This document shows positions 37,556 through 46,809 of a stretch of DNA of 64,000 nucleotides, in pieces. The stretch is from assembly GCF_000265465.1 (NCBI RefSeq), contig NC_018016.1:124001-188000 (forward strand), in the 5' to 3' direction. How positions within the stretch are numbered: position 1 is the stretch's first letter; the number at the start of each line of letters is the position of its first letter. The stretch is from Ornithobacterium rhinotracheale DSM 15997. Its GTDB lineage: Bacteria; Bacteroidota; Bacteroidia; Flavobacteriales; Weeksellaceae. The position numbers and the translations under genes are program-made. The notes below the pieces were generated by a model. It was given only the letters and a program-made list of their open reading frames with translations. It was not told the DNA's origin and searched no databases.

Positions 37556-38119
37556 ATGCTAAAACACATTATTTTTAAATCTACAGCGATTTTATTTTTT
37601 CTTACCATGGTTATTTTCACCGTGGTTCAGGTTTTATTTAGGACACAAGAATACTTTCAAATTTCTCAATTTCAATATCTTATTGCAACGGCTGTGAGCA
37701 ATGCTTTTGTTATCACCACGCTCTATGCCGTGATGGCTGCTTACAATATGATCAAGCAAACCAATCACCCTAATTTACATTTTTTCAAAGTTTTTGGGCT
37801 TTGTTTTAGTCCAGGTGTATTGGCTGGTTTTATGAGTTTAATTGCGATTTTTGCCTTTTTCTATTATGTTCAGCCTGATTGGATTGAACAATTTAAGAAT
37901 GAATATTTAGACTACAGCTTGCTCGATGCCAAGGAAGCAGGAGATTACGAAAGTGTGGCAAAAGTAATTAATAGCGAAGCCGTGAGAAACACAAACATTC
38001 TGAACATCAGAACCTTTACATTGATTTCTCTTGTAATTGCATTTTTCAATTTTTCGTTAGGAATCATGATGGCTCTTCTGTGGAAAGTTCGCACTACTTC
38101 CTCAAAACCAAATGCTTAA
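37556..38119 (+). CDS. DUF4199 family membrane protein
   Basis: 187 residues with four hydrophobic helices (about 10-28, 40-62, 80-105 and 155-178) and an acidic loop DYSLLDAKEAGDYES between helices 3 and 4. This is the layout of DUF4199 proteins, which in Flavobacteriia usually precede a family 2 glycosyltransferase, as here (15-base gap). The role is unknown; a partner function for lipid-linked sugar transfer is an inference from gene order only. Confidence 0.8.
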   Translation: MLKHIIFKSTAILFFLTMVIFTVVQVLFRTQEYFQISQFQYLIATAVSNAFVITTLYAVMAAYNMIKQTNHPNLHFFKVFGLCFSPGVLAGFMSLIAIFAFFYYVQPDWIEQFKNEYLDYSLLDAKEAGDYESVAKVINSEAVRNTNILNIRTFTLISLVIAFFNFSLGIMMALLWKVRTTSSKPNA

Positions 38120-38134
38120 ATAAAAAACAACAGC

Positions 38135-39094
38135 ATGGAACTTTCGATTGTAATCCCACTTTTAAACGAACAAGATTCTCTTGTAGAATTACGCCAAAGA
38201 ATTGCAGATAGCATTGAGAATCAAATACAAAAAAGCTACGAAATTATATTTATAGATGATGGTAGCACCGACGATTCTTGGCACATCATTCAAGATTTAG
38301 CCAAAAAACACAATCAAGTAAAGGGGATTAAATTCAGAAAAAATTACGGAAAAGCACAAGCACTCAATGCTGCATTTGAGAAAGCAAAGGGCAATATTGT
38401 CATCACAATGGATGCTGATTTGCAGGATTTTCCAGAAGAAATTCCCGTGCTATACAATCGCATGATTCATGAAAATTTGGATTTGATTTCGGGCTGGAAA
38501 CAAAAAAGACAAGATCCTGTTCTTACCAAAAATATTCCTTCAAAATTATTTAACGGCGTAGCACGAAAAACCAGCGGTCTCCCACTCCACGACTTCAATT
38601 GTGGGCTGAAAGCCTATCGCAAAGAATTGATAAAAAACATAAAACTCAATAGCGACATGCACCGCTACATTCCTGTGCTGGCAAAAAATGCAGGATTTAC
38701 CAAAATCGCAGAACAGCCCGTTCAGCACACGGCTAGAAAACACGGAAAATCCAAATTTGGAACAAGCAGATTTGTCAATGGATTTTTAGATTTAATCACC
38801 CTTTGGTTTGTCGGGAAATTTGGCTATCGCCCTATGCATTTCTTTGGTGCTGCAGGAACAATTATGTTTATCATCGGTTTTTTGACAGCCTTGTTCATCG
38901 GCTCGCAAAAATTATATTTTTTAGCTAAAGGAATCCCCGCACGATTAGTAACCAACGATCCATTTTTCTACATATCGCTTGTAGCAATGATCCTCGGTTC
39001 GCAATTATTTTTAGCAGGATTTTTGGGAGAATTAATCGTAAAAACCCAAGAAAACAAAACCGAATATGCGGTTGCAGAAGAATTAAATTTTTAG
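38135..39094 (+). CDS. Family 2 glycosyltransferase (DPM1/ArnC type)
   Basis: Transfers a sugar to a polyprenyl phosphate or related lipid at the membrane. GT-A motifs: LSIVIPLLNEQDSL, IFIDDGSTDDSW (nucleotide binding), ITMDADLQDFPEE (DxD-like metal site) and NCGLKAYRKEL. Two transmembrane helices lie at about 235-260 and 275-300. At 319 residues it matches the family. The upstream DUF4199 gene is likely in the same operon. The sugar and the acceptor are not evident. Confidence 0.92.
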   Translation: MELSIVIPLLNEQDSLVELRQRIADSIENQIQKSYEIIFIDDGSTDDSWHIIQDLAKKHNQVKGIKFRKNYGKAQALNAAFEKAKGNIVITMDADLQDFPEEIPVLYNRMIHENLDLISGWKQKRQDPVLTKNIPSKLFNGVARKTSGLPLHDFNCGLKAYRKELIKNIKLNSDMHRYIPVLAKNAGFTKIAEQPVQHTARKHGKSKFGTSRFVNGFLDLITLWFVGKFGYRPMHFFGAAGTIMFIIGFLTALFIGSQKLYFLAKGIPARLVTNDPFFYISLVAMILGSQLFLAGFLGELIVKTQENKTEYAVAEELNF

Positions 39095-39179
39095 TCTTTT
39101 CTTTAAATAAGTCTAAAATTTTTATTTCTTGAAAAAATTAAATAACTTTATAACTTATATAAATTAATACAAAAACACA

Positions 39180-39884
39180 ATGAAAAAAATCTTACTACTT
39201 TCTGTCCTTGGATTCAGTTTATTCTCTTGCCAGCAAAGCATTACAGGTGAGGGCTCTGCCGACATGGCACAAGATTACAAGGTGCAGAATTTTGATAAAA
39301 TTGATGCTAAAGGAATGTTTAAAATCACTTTGATTGAAAACGATTCTGCCTACATAAGTGTACAAACTCACGAGAACTTAATCGAAAATCTTGATATAGC
39401 AACAAAAGGAAACACTCTAAATATCAAAGAGAAAAAAGATGTAGATGGTTTTGAGTCTTACAATGTGTATGTGTACTACAATCACCCAATTGAGGAAATC
39501 GATTTGGCAGGAAAAGTTTTGGCAGAATCTGCTGGAATCTTCCAAGGGAACAAATTAGACATTTCTACTCAAGATGAGGCTAAAGTAGACCAATTTAGTG
39601 TGAATTTAAAAGAATTAGAAGCTGAGGCTAAAGATAAATCTGAAATGACTATTTTGGGCGTTACTACCAAATTAAGCGTTGTGGGCAAAAATTTAAGCAC
39701 GCTCAACTTTGGAAGATTAAACACCACTGTGGCTAAAATAAATCTAAGCGATGAAGCTAAAGCGATCTTAGATGTTCAGAACGAACTAAATGGAAAAATC
39801 ACAAACAACACTTCGCTAGAATACAGTGGAAATCCTAAAAAGGATGTAGATGTGAAAGACAGAGCTAAAATTCAGAATAATTAA
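39180..39884 (+). CDS. DUF2807 lipoprotein (head GIN domain type)
   Basis: 234 residues, lipobox LFSCQQS. The mature part has the DUF2807 pattern: QNFDKIDAKGMFKITLIEND then repeats of short beta strands such as ISVQTHENLIENLDIATKGN (quoted in part), which build a right-handed beta-helix-like adhesin fold. Role unknown; these proteins are usually envelope lipoproteins. It lies 16 bases before the phosphomutase gene and may share its transcript. Confidence 0.82.
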   Translation: MKKILLLSVLGFSLFSCQQSITGEGSADMAQDYKVQNFDKIDAKGMFKITLIENDSAYISVQTHENLIENLDIATKGNTLNIKEKKDVDGFESYNVYVYYNHPIEEIDLAGKVLAESAGIFQGNKLDISTQDEAKVDQFSVNLKELEAEAKDKSEMTILGVTTKLSVVGKNLSTLNFGRLNTTVAKINLSDEAKAILDVQNELNGKITNNTSLEYSGNPKKDVDVKDRAKIQNN

Positions 39885-39900
39885 TTAAATATAAAATATT

Positions 39901-41610
39901 ATGTCAACATTAGATAGAGCAAAACTTTGGTTGAGTGAGGCTTATGATGAAGAAACTCGCCAAGCAGTACAAAAAATGATCGATGAAAACGGATCAGAAT
40001 TAGAAGAATCTTTCTACAAAGATTTGGAGTTTGGTACAGGAGGAATGCGTGGCATCATGGGCGTGGGTACCAACCGATTGAACAAATATACTTTAGGTGC
40101 CGCTACACAAGGTTTGGCAAATTATTTAAAATTACAATTTCCAAACAAAGAGCTTAAAGTAGCCGTAGCACACGATGTGAGAAATAATAGTAGAAAATTC
40201 ATGCAAATCGTGGCTGATGTATTATCTGCCAACGGAATTAAAACTTATATTTTTGACAATTTTCGTCCTACACCAGAGCTTTCTTTTGCGGTGAGATACC
40301 TTGGTTGCGATGCGGGTATCGTGCTCACGGCTTCTCACAACCCACCAGAGTATAACGGATACAAAGTATACTGGAACGATGGAGCACAAGTAGTTCCGCC
40401 ACACGACAACGGAATCATCACCGAAGTGGGAAAAGTGAAAGTTGAAGATATTAAATTCGAAGCACAAAAAGATTTAATCGAAACTTTACCAAACGAAATC
40501 GACGATGCATTCATCGCAAAAGCTGTAGAATACGGTGCTAGAAAAGACAAGCCAGGTTATGATGATTTAAAAATCGTTTTCACCTCTATCCACGGAACTT
40601 CAATCGCCATTACGCCAGACGCTTTGAAGGCTGCAGGATTTACCAATGTGCATGTGGTGGAAGAACAAGCAACACCAAACGGCAACTTCCCTACCGTAAA
40701 ATCTCCAAACCCAGAAGAGCCAGAAGCATTAAAAATTGCTTTGGACTTAGCAGAAACTACCAATGCTGACATTGTAATCGGTACAGATCCAGATGCTGAT
40801 AGAATTGGGGTAGCTGTGAGAGATTTCGACGGAAAAATGGTTTTGCTTAACGGAAACCAAACCAATGTAGTCTTCACCGATTATTTATTAAACGAATTGA
40901 AAGAACAAGACCAAATCAATGGCAAACAATTCATCGGGTCTACCATTGTAACCTCAGATGTGTTCTTTGACTTAGCAGATAAATACGGCGTAGAATGCAA
41001 AGCGGGACTTACTGGATTTAAATGGATTGGAAAAATGATTCGCGAGGCAGAAGGTGTTCAAAAATTCATCTGCGGCGGAGAAGAAAGCTTCGGATTCATG
41101 GTAAACGATTTCGTGAGAGATAAAGATTCTGTAACCTCTACTCTACTCGCTTGCCACATCGCTGCCAAAGCAAAGGCAAACGGCAGCAGCTTCTATCAAG
41201 AATTGGCTAAAGCATATGCAGGAACCAAATGCTACCAAGAGTCCTTGATTTCTATCGTGAAACCAGGAATTTCTGGTGCAGAAGAAATCAAACAAATGAT
41301 GGCAGACTGGAGAAGCAATCCGCCAAAATCATTTAACAACTCTCCTGTGGTAACGATGAACGATTACCAAGAAAGCTACTCGCTAGACATCAAAACAGGC
41401 GAAAAAACACCAATTGATTTACCAAAATCAAATGTTTTGATATTCTATACAGAAGACGGATCTAAAGTGGCGGCAAGACCAAGTGGAACTGAACCAAAAA
41501 TTAAATTCTACTTCTCTGTGAAAGCTCCTCTAAAATCTGCTTCAGAATACGAGAAAGTAAAAACAGAATTATTAGAAAGAATCGAAAACATAAAAAAAGA
41601 ATTGAATTAA
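39901..41610 (+). CDS. Phospho-sugar mutase (phosphoglucomutase/phosphomannomutase)
   Basis: Interconverts sugar 1- and 6-phosphates. The four signature loops are present: TASHNPPEYNGYKVYW with the phosphorylated Ser145, GTDPDADRIGVAVRD (metal binding), GGEESFGFMVNDF (substrate specificity) and ARPSGTEPKIKFY (phosphate binding). At 569 residues it belongs to the longer PgcA-like group, so glucose 1-phosphate is a likely but unproven substrate. It is followed by a strong terminator. Confidence 0.95.
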   Translation: MSTLDRAKLWLSEAYDEETRQAVQKMIDENGSELEESFYKDLEFGTGGMRGIMGVGTNRLNKYTLGAATQGLANYLKLQFPNKELKVAVAHDVRNNSRKFMQIVADVLSANGIKTYIFDNFRPTPELSFAVRYLGCDAGIVLTASHNPPEYNGYKVYWNDGAQVVPPHDNGIITEVGKVKVEDIKFEAQKDLIETLPNEIDDAFIAKAVEYGARKDKPGYDDLKIVFTSIHGTSIAITPDALKAAGFTNVHVVEEQATPNGNFPTVKSPNPEEPEALKIALDLAETTNADIVIGTDPDADRIGVAVRDFDGKMVLLNGNQTNVVFTDYLLNELKEQDQINGKQFIGSTIVTSDVFFDLADKYGVECKAGLTGFKWIGKMIREAEGVQKFICGGEESFGFMVNDFVRDKDSVTSTLLACHIAAKAKANGSSFYQELAKAYAGTKCYQESLISIVKPGISGAEEIKQMMADWRSNPPKSFNNSPVVTMNDYQESYSLDIKTGEKTPIDLPKSNVLIFYTEDGSKVAARPSGTEPKIKFYFSVKAPLKSASEYEKVKTELLERIENIKKELN

Positions 41611-41634
41611 TTATTTAATTTTTTTATTTACAGA

Positions 41635-41669
41635 AAACTCCGCCCATAAATGAGGCGGAGTTTTTTTTT
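41635..41669 (+). terminator. Terminator after phosphomutase gene
   Basis: AAACTCCGCC pairs with GGCGGAGTTT around an 8-base loop and is followed by a T run, 24 bases after the stop. Confidence 0.85.
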
Positions 41670-41832
41670 AACTAAAAGCTAAACAATCATTTATTGTATT
41701 TTTTACAATATCCTATTTCAATAAATTAAATAATTAATATTATTTCAAAAAATTGCAGCATTATAAAATTAATTCGTAAATTTACTACTAGATTAAATTT
41801 CTGAATTAAAACATATAAAATAACACATAGAG

Positions 41833-42777
41833 ATGGGTAAAATTTTAGTAACTGGAGCTTTGGGGCAAATCGGCTCAGAACTCACGACCGCTTTAAGAGA
41901 AAAGTACGGAGATGATAATGTAATCGCCTCTGATATTAAGGAGATTAACCCTTTTGGCGGAAGATATGTTCAGCTTGATGTTTTGGACACAGAAAGCTGG
42001 AAAAACCTTTTAAAAAAGGAAGGCATCACGCAAGTGTATCATCTTGCCGCAATGCTTTCTGGTGTGGCAGAAAAATTCCCGATGAAGGCATGGGACTTGA
42101 ACACTAAATCTTTTATGAGCTTACTGGAAATGGCTCGCGAAGGCTTGGTAGAAAAGATTTTCTAGCCAAGTAGTATCGCCGTCTATGGCAAAGGGGCTCG
42201 CAAATACCAAACTCCTCAAAGCGAAGTAAAAAAACCTCTCAGTATGTATGGTATCGCCAAACTTGCAGGCGAAAGATTGTGCGATTATTACAACACAAAA
42301 TATGGCGTAGATGTGAGAAGCATCCGCTACCCAGGGCTCATCAGCTGGAAAACTTTGCCAGGTGGAGGCACCACAGATTATGCCGTGGATATCTACTACA
42401 AAGCCTTGGAAGACGGCAGATATGAATGTTTCTTAAAAGAGGATTCTACTTTGCCTATGCTGTATATGAACGATGCCATCAAGGCGACAATCCAATTGAT
42501 GGAGGCAGACAAAGACCAATTGACTGTTCATTCATCATACAATTTAGGTGGCTTATCGTTTAATCCAAAAGAAATTGCAGAAGTCATTAAAACCCGTATT
42601 CCTGAGTTTGAAATCACCTATAATCCAGATTTTAGACAAGCCATTGCAGACTCTTGGCCTGCTGAAATAGATGACTCGGTAGCAGTAAAAGATTGGGGTT
42701 GGAAACCAGATTACGACCTCGAAGCCATGACCGACGAAATGCTCAAGAACCTAAAAATTAAACTTAATATTCACTAA
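41833..42777 (+). pseudogene. tdh: L-threonine 3-dehydrogenase (SDR type), in-frame amber codon
   Basis: An NAD-dependent short-chain dehydrogenase that oxidises threonine to 2-amino-3-oxobutyrate. The N-terminal Rossmann motif is TGALGQIGSEL and the catalytic Tyr-Lys are in SMYGIAKLAGERL; RYPGLISWKTLPGGGTTDYA and the long C-terminal part are typical of bacterial UDP-galactose-epimerase-like Tdh. A TAG at 42163-42165 cuts the frame after VEKIF, and the same frame continues with PSSIAVYG to the normal end at 42777. Relatives usually have Trp or Ile at this point, and TGG to TAG is a single base change. The restored length of 314 is normal. The downstream half alone lacks the NAD site. Confidence 0.88.
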
Positions 42778-42797
42778 ATAATTATTTTTTAACTATG

Positions 42798-42827
42798 AAA
42801 GCCGAACTCTGGAGTTCGGCTTTTTTT
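42798..42827. terminator. Terminator between tdh and DUF421 gene
   Basis: GCCGAACT and AGTTCGGC form a stem with a 4-base loop, with A and T runs on either side. Used by both convergent genes. Confidence 0.85.
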
Positions 42828-43344
42828 ATTTCTGGTCGGGGAAGTTTCTACTGATTTTTTTATGGCGTGTAAAATGTGTTTTTTCGGTTTCTTTGTCAAA
42901 CGAAACAATGCTGATGCTCCCATCTATTTCAAACATGGCTAGTCTCACATCTTCAGCATCTTCTACGCCATGTTCTCGAATGGCTTCATAAAGCTCAGAG
43001 AGCGAAATGTGCTCTTTCATTAAGTTTTTATGATTGATTTGCCCATCTTTGATTAAAGTCACAGGCTCTGATTCTAAAAACTTCTTGATTTTCCGGTTTT
43101 TAGAAATAAATTTTTTCATGATTAAATTTGCCACAAATAGCACCAAAGCCGCCGTGATACCACCTTTCAGAGAAGTATTATTGCCCACCATGGCGTTTTG
43201 CACAGCATTTGAAATCAATAATAGCAAAACGACATCTGCAGCATTTAATTGGGATAATTGATTTTTGCCAAAAAGTCTAATCCCTCCAAATATGAACAGA
43301 TATACACAAAATGTTCTAAGTATGATTTCGAGCAAACTTGTCAT
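42826..43344 (-). CDS. DUF421 (YetF-like) membrane protein
   Basis: 172 residues: three N-terminal transmembrane helices (to about residue 75), then the soluble DUF421 domain with EPVTLIKDGQINHKNLMKEH and the D-V-R-L-A-M-F-E-I-D-G stretch. YetF-like proteins are widespread; their molecular role is poorly defined. The start is ATG 43344. It lies on the minus strand behind the lysS terminator, so it must have its own promoter. Confidence 0.85.
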   Translation of the reverse strand: MTSLLEIILRTFCVYLFIFGGIRLFGKNQLSQLNAADVVLLLLISNAVQNAMVGNNTSLKGGITAALVLFVANLIMKKFISKNRKIKKFLESEPVTLIKDGQINHKNLMKEHISLSELYEAIREHGVEDAEDVRLAMFEIDGSISIVSFDKETEKTHFTRHKKISRNFPDQK

Positions 43345-43360
43345 AGCAATACAAATCTAC

Positions 43361-43391
43361 AAAAAAAGCCAAACATTTAATGTTTGGCTCT
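43361..43391 (-). terminator. Terminator of lysS
   Basis: AGCCAAACAT and ATGTTTGGCT form a 10-bp stem with a 3-base loop, followed by a T run on the minus strand, 22 bases after the lysS stop. Confidence 0.85.
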
Positions 43392-43412
43392 AAAAAATTT
43401 ATATATAAATAT

Positions 43413-45104
43413 TTATACTAATTTAATCATTAAATCATCTCCCACTTTGTCGATAGAGATTACATTGTTTTTAGATAAATTTTTGGTTGATTTATCCCAT
43501 TTTTTACCAGAAAGCCCAGCTTGTTCTTTCACTTCAGCGAGTGGTTTTGGCTCTTCGCTCAATAGGGCAACGATTGCCTTTTCCTCTTCTGTCAATTCAA
43601 AGCTTGGTGCTTTTTTCTCTGGTTTCATTTGCGGGAAGAACAATACTTCTTGAATTGATTGCTGATTGGTCAAGAACATCACAAGTCTATCCATTCCGAT
43701 TCCTAAACCTGCAGTAGGTGGCATTCCGTATTCTAGTGCACGCAAGAAATCTTGATCTATGAACATTGCCTCGTCGTCTCCTTTTTCAGAAAGTTTTAAT
43801 TGCTCTTCAAATCTCTCTCTTTGGTCGATTGGGTCGTTCAACTCAGAATAAGCATTGGCAATTTCTTTACCACATACCATTAATTCAAAACGCTCAGTAA
43901 GCGATGGATTGTCTCTATGCATTTTGGTAAGCGGAGACATTTCTTTAGGATAATCGGTGATGAAAGTAGGCTGAATGTAATTTCCTTCACATTTTTCTCC
44001 AAAGATTTCATCGATTAATTTTCCTTTGCCCATGGTGTCATCTACCTCAATGCCCATTGATTTTGCAGCCTCTCTTAATTCCTCCTCAGATTTGCCTAAA
44101 ATATCAAATCCTGTAAATTCCAAAATTGCATCGCGCATCGTTACACGCTTGTATGGAGCTTTGAAATCGATTTCGTGCTCGCCAAAAGTAGCCTTGGTAG
44201 TCCCATTTACGGCGATTGCACAATGCTCAATCAATTTTTCGGTGAAATCCATCATCCAGTTGTAATCTTTGTACGCAACATAAATCTCCATTGCAGTAAA
44301 TTCTGGATTGTGGGTTCTATCCATTCCCTCGTTTCTAAAGTTTTTAGAAAACTCATACACACCATCAAAGCCACCTACAATCAATCTTTTAAGATAAAGC
44401 TCGTTGGCGATACGCATATATAGCGGAATGTTCAATGCGTTGTGCTGAGTAATGAACGGACGCGCCGCTGCTCCTCCTGGAATTGGCTGAAGGATTGGCG
44501 TTTCTACCTCGAAATAACCTTTATCGTTGAAGAAATTTCTCATCGCAGTAAATAAACGAGAACGCTTGTTGAAGATTTCCTTCACATGCGGGTTTACTAC
44601 CAAATCGGCATAACGCTGGCGGTAGCGCATTTCTGGATCGGTGAATCCGTCGTGCACATTTCCTTCGGCATCGGTTTTTGGCAATGGTAGTGGCTTAAGC
44701 GATTTACTCAACAAAGTAAAATCTTTTACCATCACCGTTTTCTCGCCCACTTGGGTTTTGAAAAGCTCTCCATCAATTCCCACAAAATCACCTATATCCA
44801 GTAATTTTTTATATAATTCGTTGTATTTAGTTTTATCTTCTCCTGGACAAATTTCATCTCTATTGAAATAAACCTGAATTCTACCTTCGGCATCTTGCAA
44901 TTCTGCAAACGAAGCTTTTCCTTGAATACGACGAGCCATCAATCTACCCGCAAGCTTAACTTTCTTTCCTTCTTCAAAATTCTCCTTGGCAGAAGTTGTG
45001 GTATCGGTAACATCGTATCCTTGTGCAGGATATGGGTCTATGCCCAAATTTCTGATTTGTTGTAATTTCTCTCGGCGTATTTGTTCTTGTTCAGATAATG
45101 CCAT
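43413..45104 (-). CDS. lysS: Lysyl-tRNA synthetase (class II)
   Basis: Charges tRNA-Lys. OB-fold near VKLAGRLMARRIQGKASF; class II motif 2 NFRNEGMDRTHNPEFTAMEIY and motif 3 GLGIGMDRLVMFLTN. At 563 residues it is longer than the E. coli enzyme (about 505). The extra 60 residues at the C-terminus (from ELTEEEKAIVALLSEEPK) look like a small winged-helix domain with two Lys/Ser-rich helices and a beta hairpin. Such an extension occurs in Bacteroidetes LysRS. The start at ATG 45104 gives MALSEQEQIRREKLQ. A -7-like TAATTTTG lies upstream on the same strand. Confidence 0.97.
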   Translation of the reverse strand: MALSEQEQIRREKLQQIRNLGIDPYPAQGYDVTDTTTSAKENFEEGKKVKLAGRLMARRIQGKASFAELQDAEGRIQVYFNRDEICPGEDKTKYNELYKKLLDIGDFVGIDGELFKTQVGEKTVMVKDFTLLSKSLKPLPLPKTDAEGNVHDGFTDPEMRYRQRYADLVVNPHVKEIFNKRSRLFTAMRNFFNDKGYFEVETPILQPIPGGAAARPFITQHNALNIPLYMRIANELYLKRLIVGGFDGVYEFSKNFRNEGMDRTHNPEFTAMEIYVAYKDYNWMMDFTEKLIEHCAIAVNGTTKATFGEHEIDFKAPYKRVTMRDAILEFTGFDILGKSEEELREAAKSMGIEVDDTMGKGKLIDEIFGEKCEGNYIQPTFITDYPKEMSPLTKMHRDNPSLTERFELMVCGKEIANAYSELNDPIDQRERFEEQLKLSEKGDDEAMFIDQDFLRALEYGMPPTAGLGIGMDRLVMFLTNQQSIQEVLFFPQMKPEKKAPSFELTEEEKAIVALLSEEPKPLAEVKEQAGLSGKKWDKSTKNLSKNNVISIDKVGDDLMIKLV

Positions 45105-45225
45105 TGTATTTTAGTTTAAGTTCTAATTTTGCAAAATTACAATTTTAAGTTCAGAAAAACGAAAATTTATTTTTGGATTATTTTTCATGGCTAAAGGTTT
45201 TTAAAACCCAAATTTCCAAAAACAT

Positions 45226-45262
45226 AAAAAAAGAAGTTTTTCAGCATGCTGAAAAACTTCTT
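45226..45262 (-). terminator. Terminator of rpoN
   Basis: A long palindrome, AAGAAGTTTTTCAGC and its reverse complement around a CATG centre (stem about 15 bp), is followed by a T run on the minus strand. Confidence 0.8.
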
Positions 45263-45294
45263 CTCCTAACTTTAAAATATCTGAATCTATTATT

Positions 45295-46779
45295 TTAAAT
45301 TTCTTTTCTTAATCTCGCCACAGGAATGTTGAGCTGCTCTCGGTATTTTGCCACCGTGCGGCGAGCAATACTGTAACCTTTTTCTTTAAGATGTTTTGCC
45401 AATTTTTCATCGGTGAGTGGCTTGCGCTTGTTTTCGCTACCTACTATATCTTGCAAAATTTTCTTGATTTCTCGAGTCGAAACTTCCTCTCCATCATCAT
45501 TAGTCATTGATTCTGAGAACAAATCTTTGATCAAAAATGTACCGTAAGGCGTGTTTACATATTTGCTATTTGCCACACGAGAAACAGTGGAAATGTCCAT
45601 CCCGATGATTTCTGCAATATCCTTTAAAATCATTGGTTTAATCTCTGTTTCATCGCCAGACAAGAAATAATCTCGCTGATATTCCATAATGGCGGTCATC
45701 GTAGCCATAAGCGTGTTTTGTCTTTGCTGAATCGCCTCGATAAACCATTTTGCTGCATCTAACTTTTGTTTTACAAAAAGCACCGCTTTTTTCTGTTCTT
45801 GCGATTTATTTTCGGTCTTTTTGTAAGTGTCAAACATTTCAGAATATTCGCGCGAAATATGCAATTGTGGTGCATTTCTCCCGTTCAGCGTCAATTCCAA
45901 ATCGCCATTTACAATTCTTATGGTGAAATCTGGCACGATGTGCTCCACTATTTTGGTATTGCCCCCAAAGGCTTTCCCTGGTTTTGGGTTTAAATGCTCT
46001 ACCTCATCAATGGCTTCTTTTAGTTCTTCTTCCGAAATCTCGTGTTTTTTCAAGATTTTCTTATAATGTCTTTTTGCAAAAGCCTCAAACGAATTGGTGA
46101 TTAAATCCTCTGCCAGCTCTACGCTTGGTGTTTGCTCCTTTTGTTTTAATTGAAGCAAAAGACATTCTTGCAAATTACGAGCCCCCACTCCCGTAGGACT
46201 TAATTTTTGCACATAATTCTCAAGCAAATTGGTCAGCTCTTCGGGCGAAGTATAAATGTTTTGCGTAAAGGCTAAATCATCTACAATCGATTTGATTTCA
46301 CGACGCAAATAGCCATCTTCGTCTAAATTCCCGATAAGGAAATCGGCTAAATTTTGCTGCTCTTCGTTAAGCCTAAAGGTGTGTAATTGCTGTTTTAAAT
46401 GCTCATAAAAACTTGCTCCCTGCGCATACGGCACCTTGCGCTCCTCGTCGTCGCTACTATAATTATTGGTGTATGATTTGTAAGAAGGATACTCATCATC
46501 GCTCAAATATTCATCGACATTGATGTCTACTTGATCTAGCGAATTTTGATTCTCATCATAAGAATCTTCGTAATTATCCTCATACACATCAGCAGAATTA
46601 TCTCCAAAGATGTCATCATTCTCATGCGTATCTTGGTCGTCCAAAGCTGGATTTTCCTCGATTTCCTCCTTCACTCGTTGCTCAAATGCCACGGTGGGCA
46701 GCTGCACCAACTTCATCAACTGAATCTGCTGTGGAGATAATTTTTGTTGTAATTTTTGTTGTAGTTCTTGTTTAAGCAT
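45295..46779 (-). CDS. rpoN: RNA polymerase sigma-54 factor
   Basis: The alternative sigma factor that needs AAA+ activators to open promoters of the -24/-12 type. Region I is the Gln-rich LKQELQQKLQQKLSPQQIQ; region II is strongly acidic (residues 45-110). The core-binding domain and helix-turn-helix follow, and the RpoN box ARRTVAKYRE is at 472-481. Length 494 is typical. It lies 30 bases downstream of asnS on the same strand, so it is probably co-transcribed with a housekeeping gene. No activator gene is present in the window. Confidence 0.97.
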   Translation of the reverse strand: MLKQELQQKLQQKLSPQQIQLMKLVQLPTVAFEQRVKEEIEENPALDDQDTHENDDIFGDNSADVYEDNYEDSYDENQNSLDQVDINVDEYLSDDEYPSYKSYTNNYSSDDEERKVPYAQGASFYEHLKQQLHTFRLNEEQQNLADFLIGNLDEDGYLRREIKSIVDDLAFTQNIYTSPEELTNLLENYVQKLSPTGVGARNLQECLLLQLKQKEQTPSVELAEDLITNSFEAFAKRHYKKILKKHEISEEELKEAIDEVEHLNPKPGKAFGGNTKIVEHIVPDFTIRIVNGDLELTLNGRNAPQLHISREYSEMFDTYKKTENKSQEQKKAVLFVKQKLDAAKWFIEAIQQRQNTLMATMTAIMEYQRDYFLSGDETEIKPMILKDIAEIIGMDISTVSRVANSKYVNTPYGTFLIKDLFSESMTNDDGEEVSTREIKKILQDIVGSENKRKPLTDEKLAKHLKEKGYSIARRTVAKYREQLNIPVARLRKEI

Positions 46780-46809
46780 ATAGCTTGTAATCGCTTATAT
46801 TATAAATTA

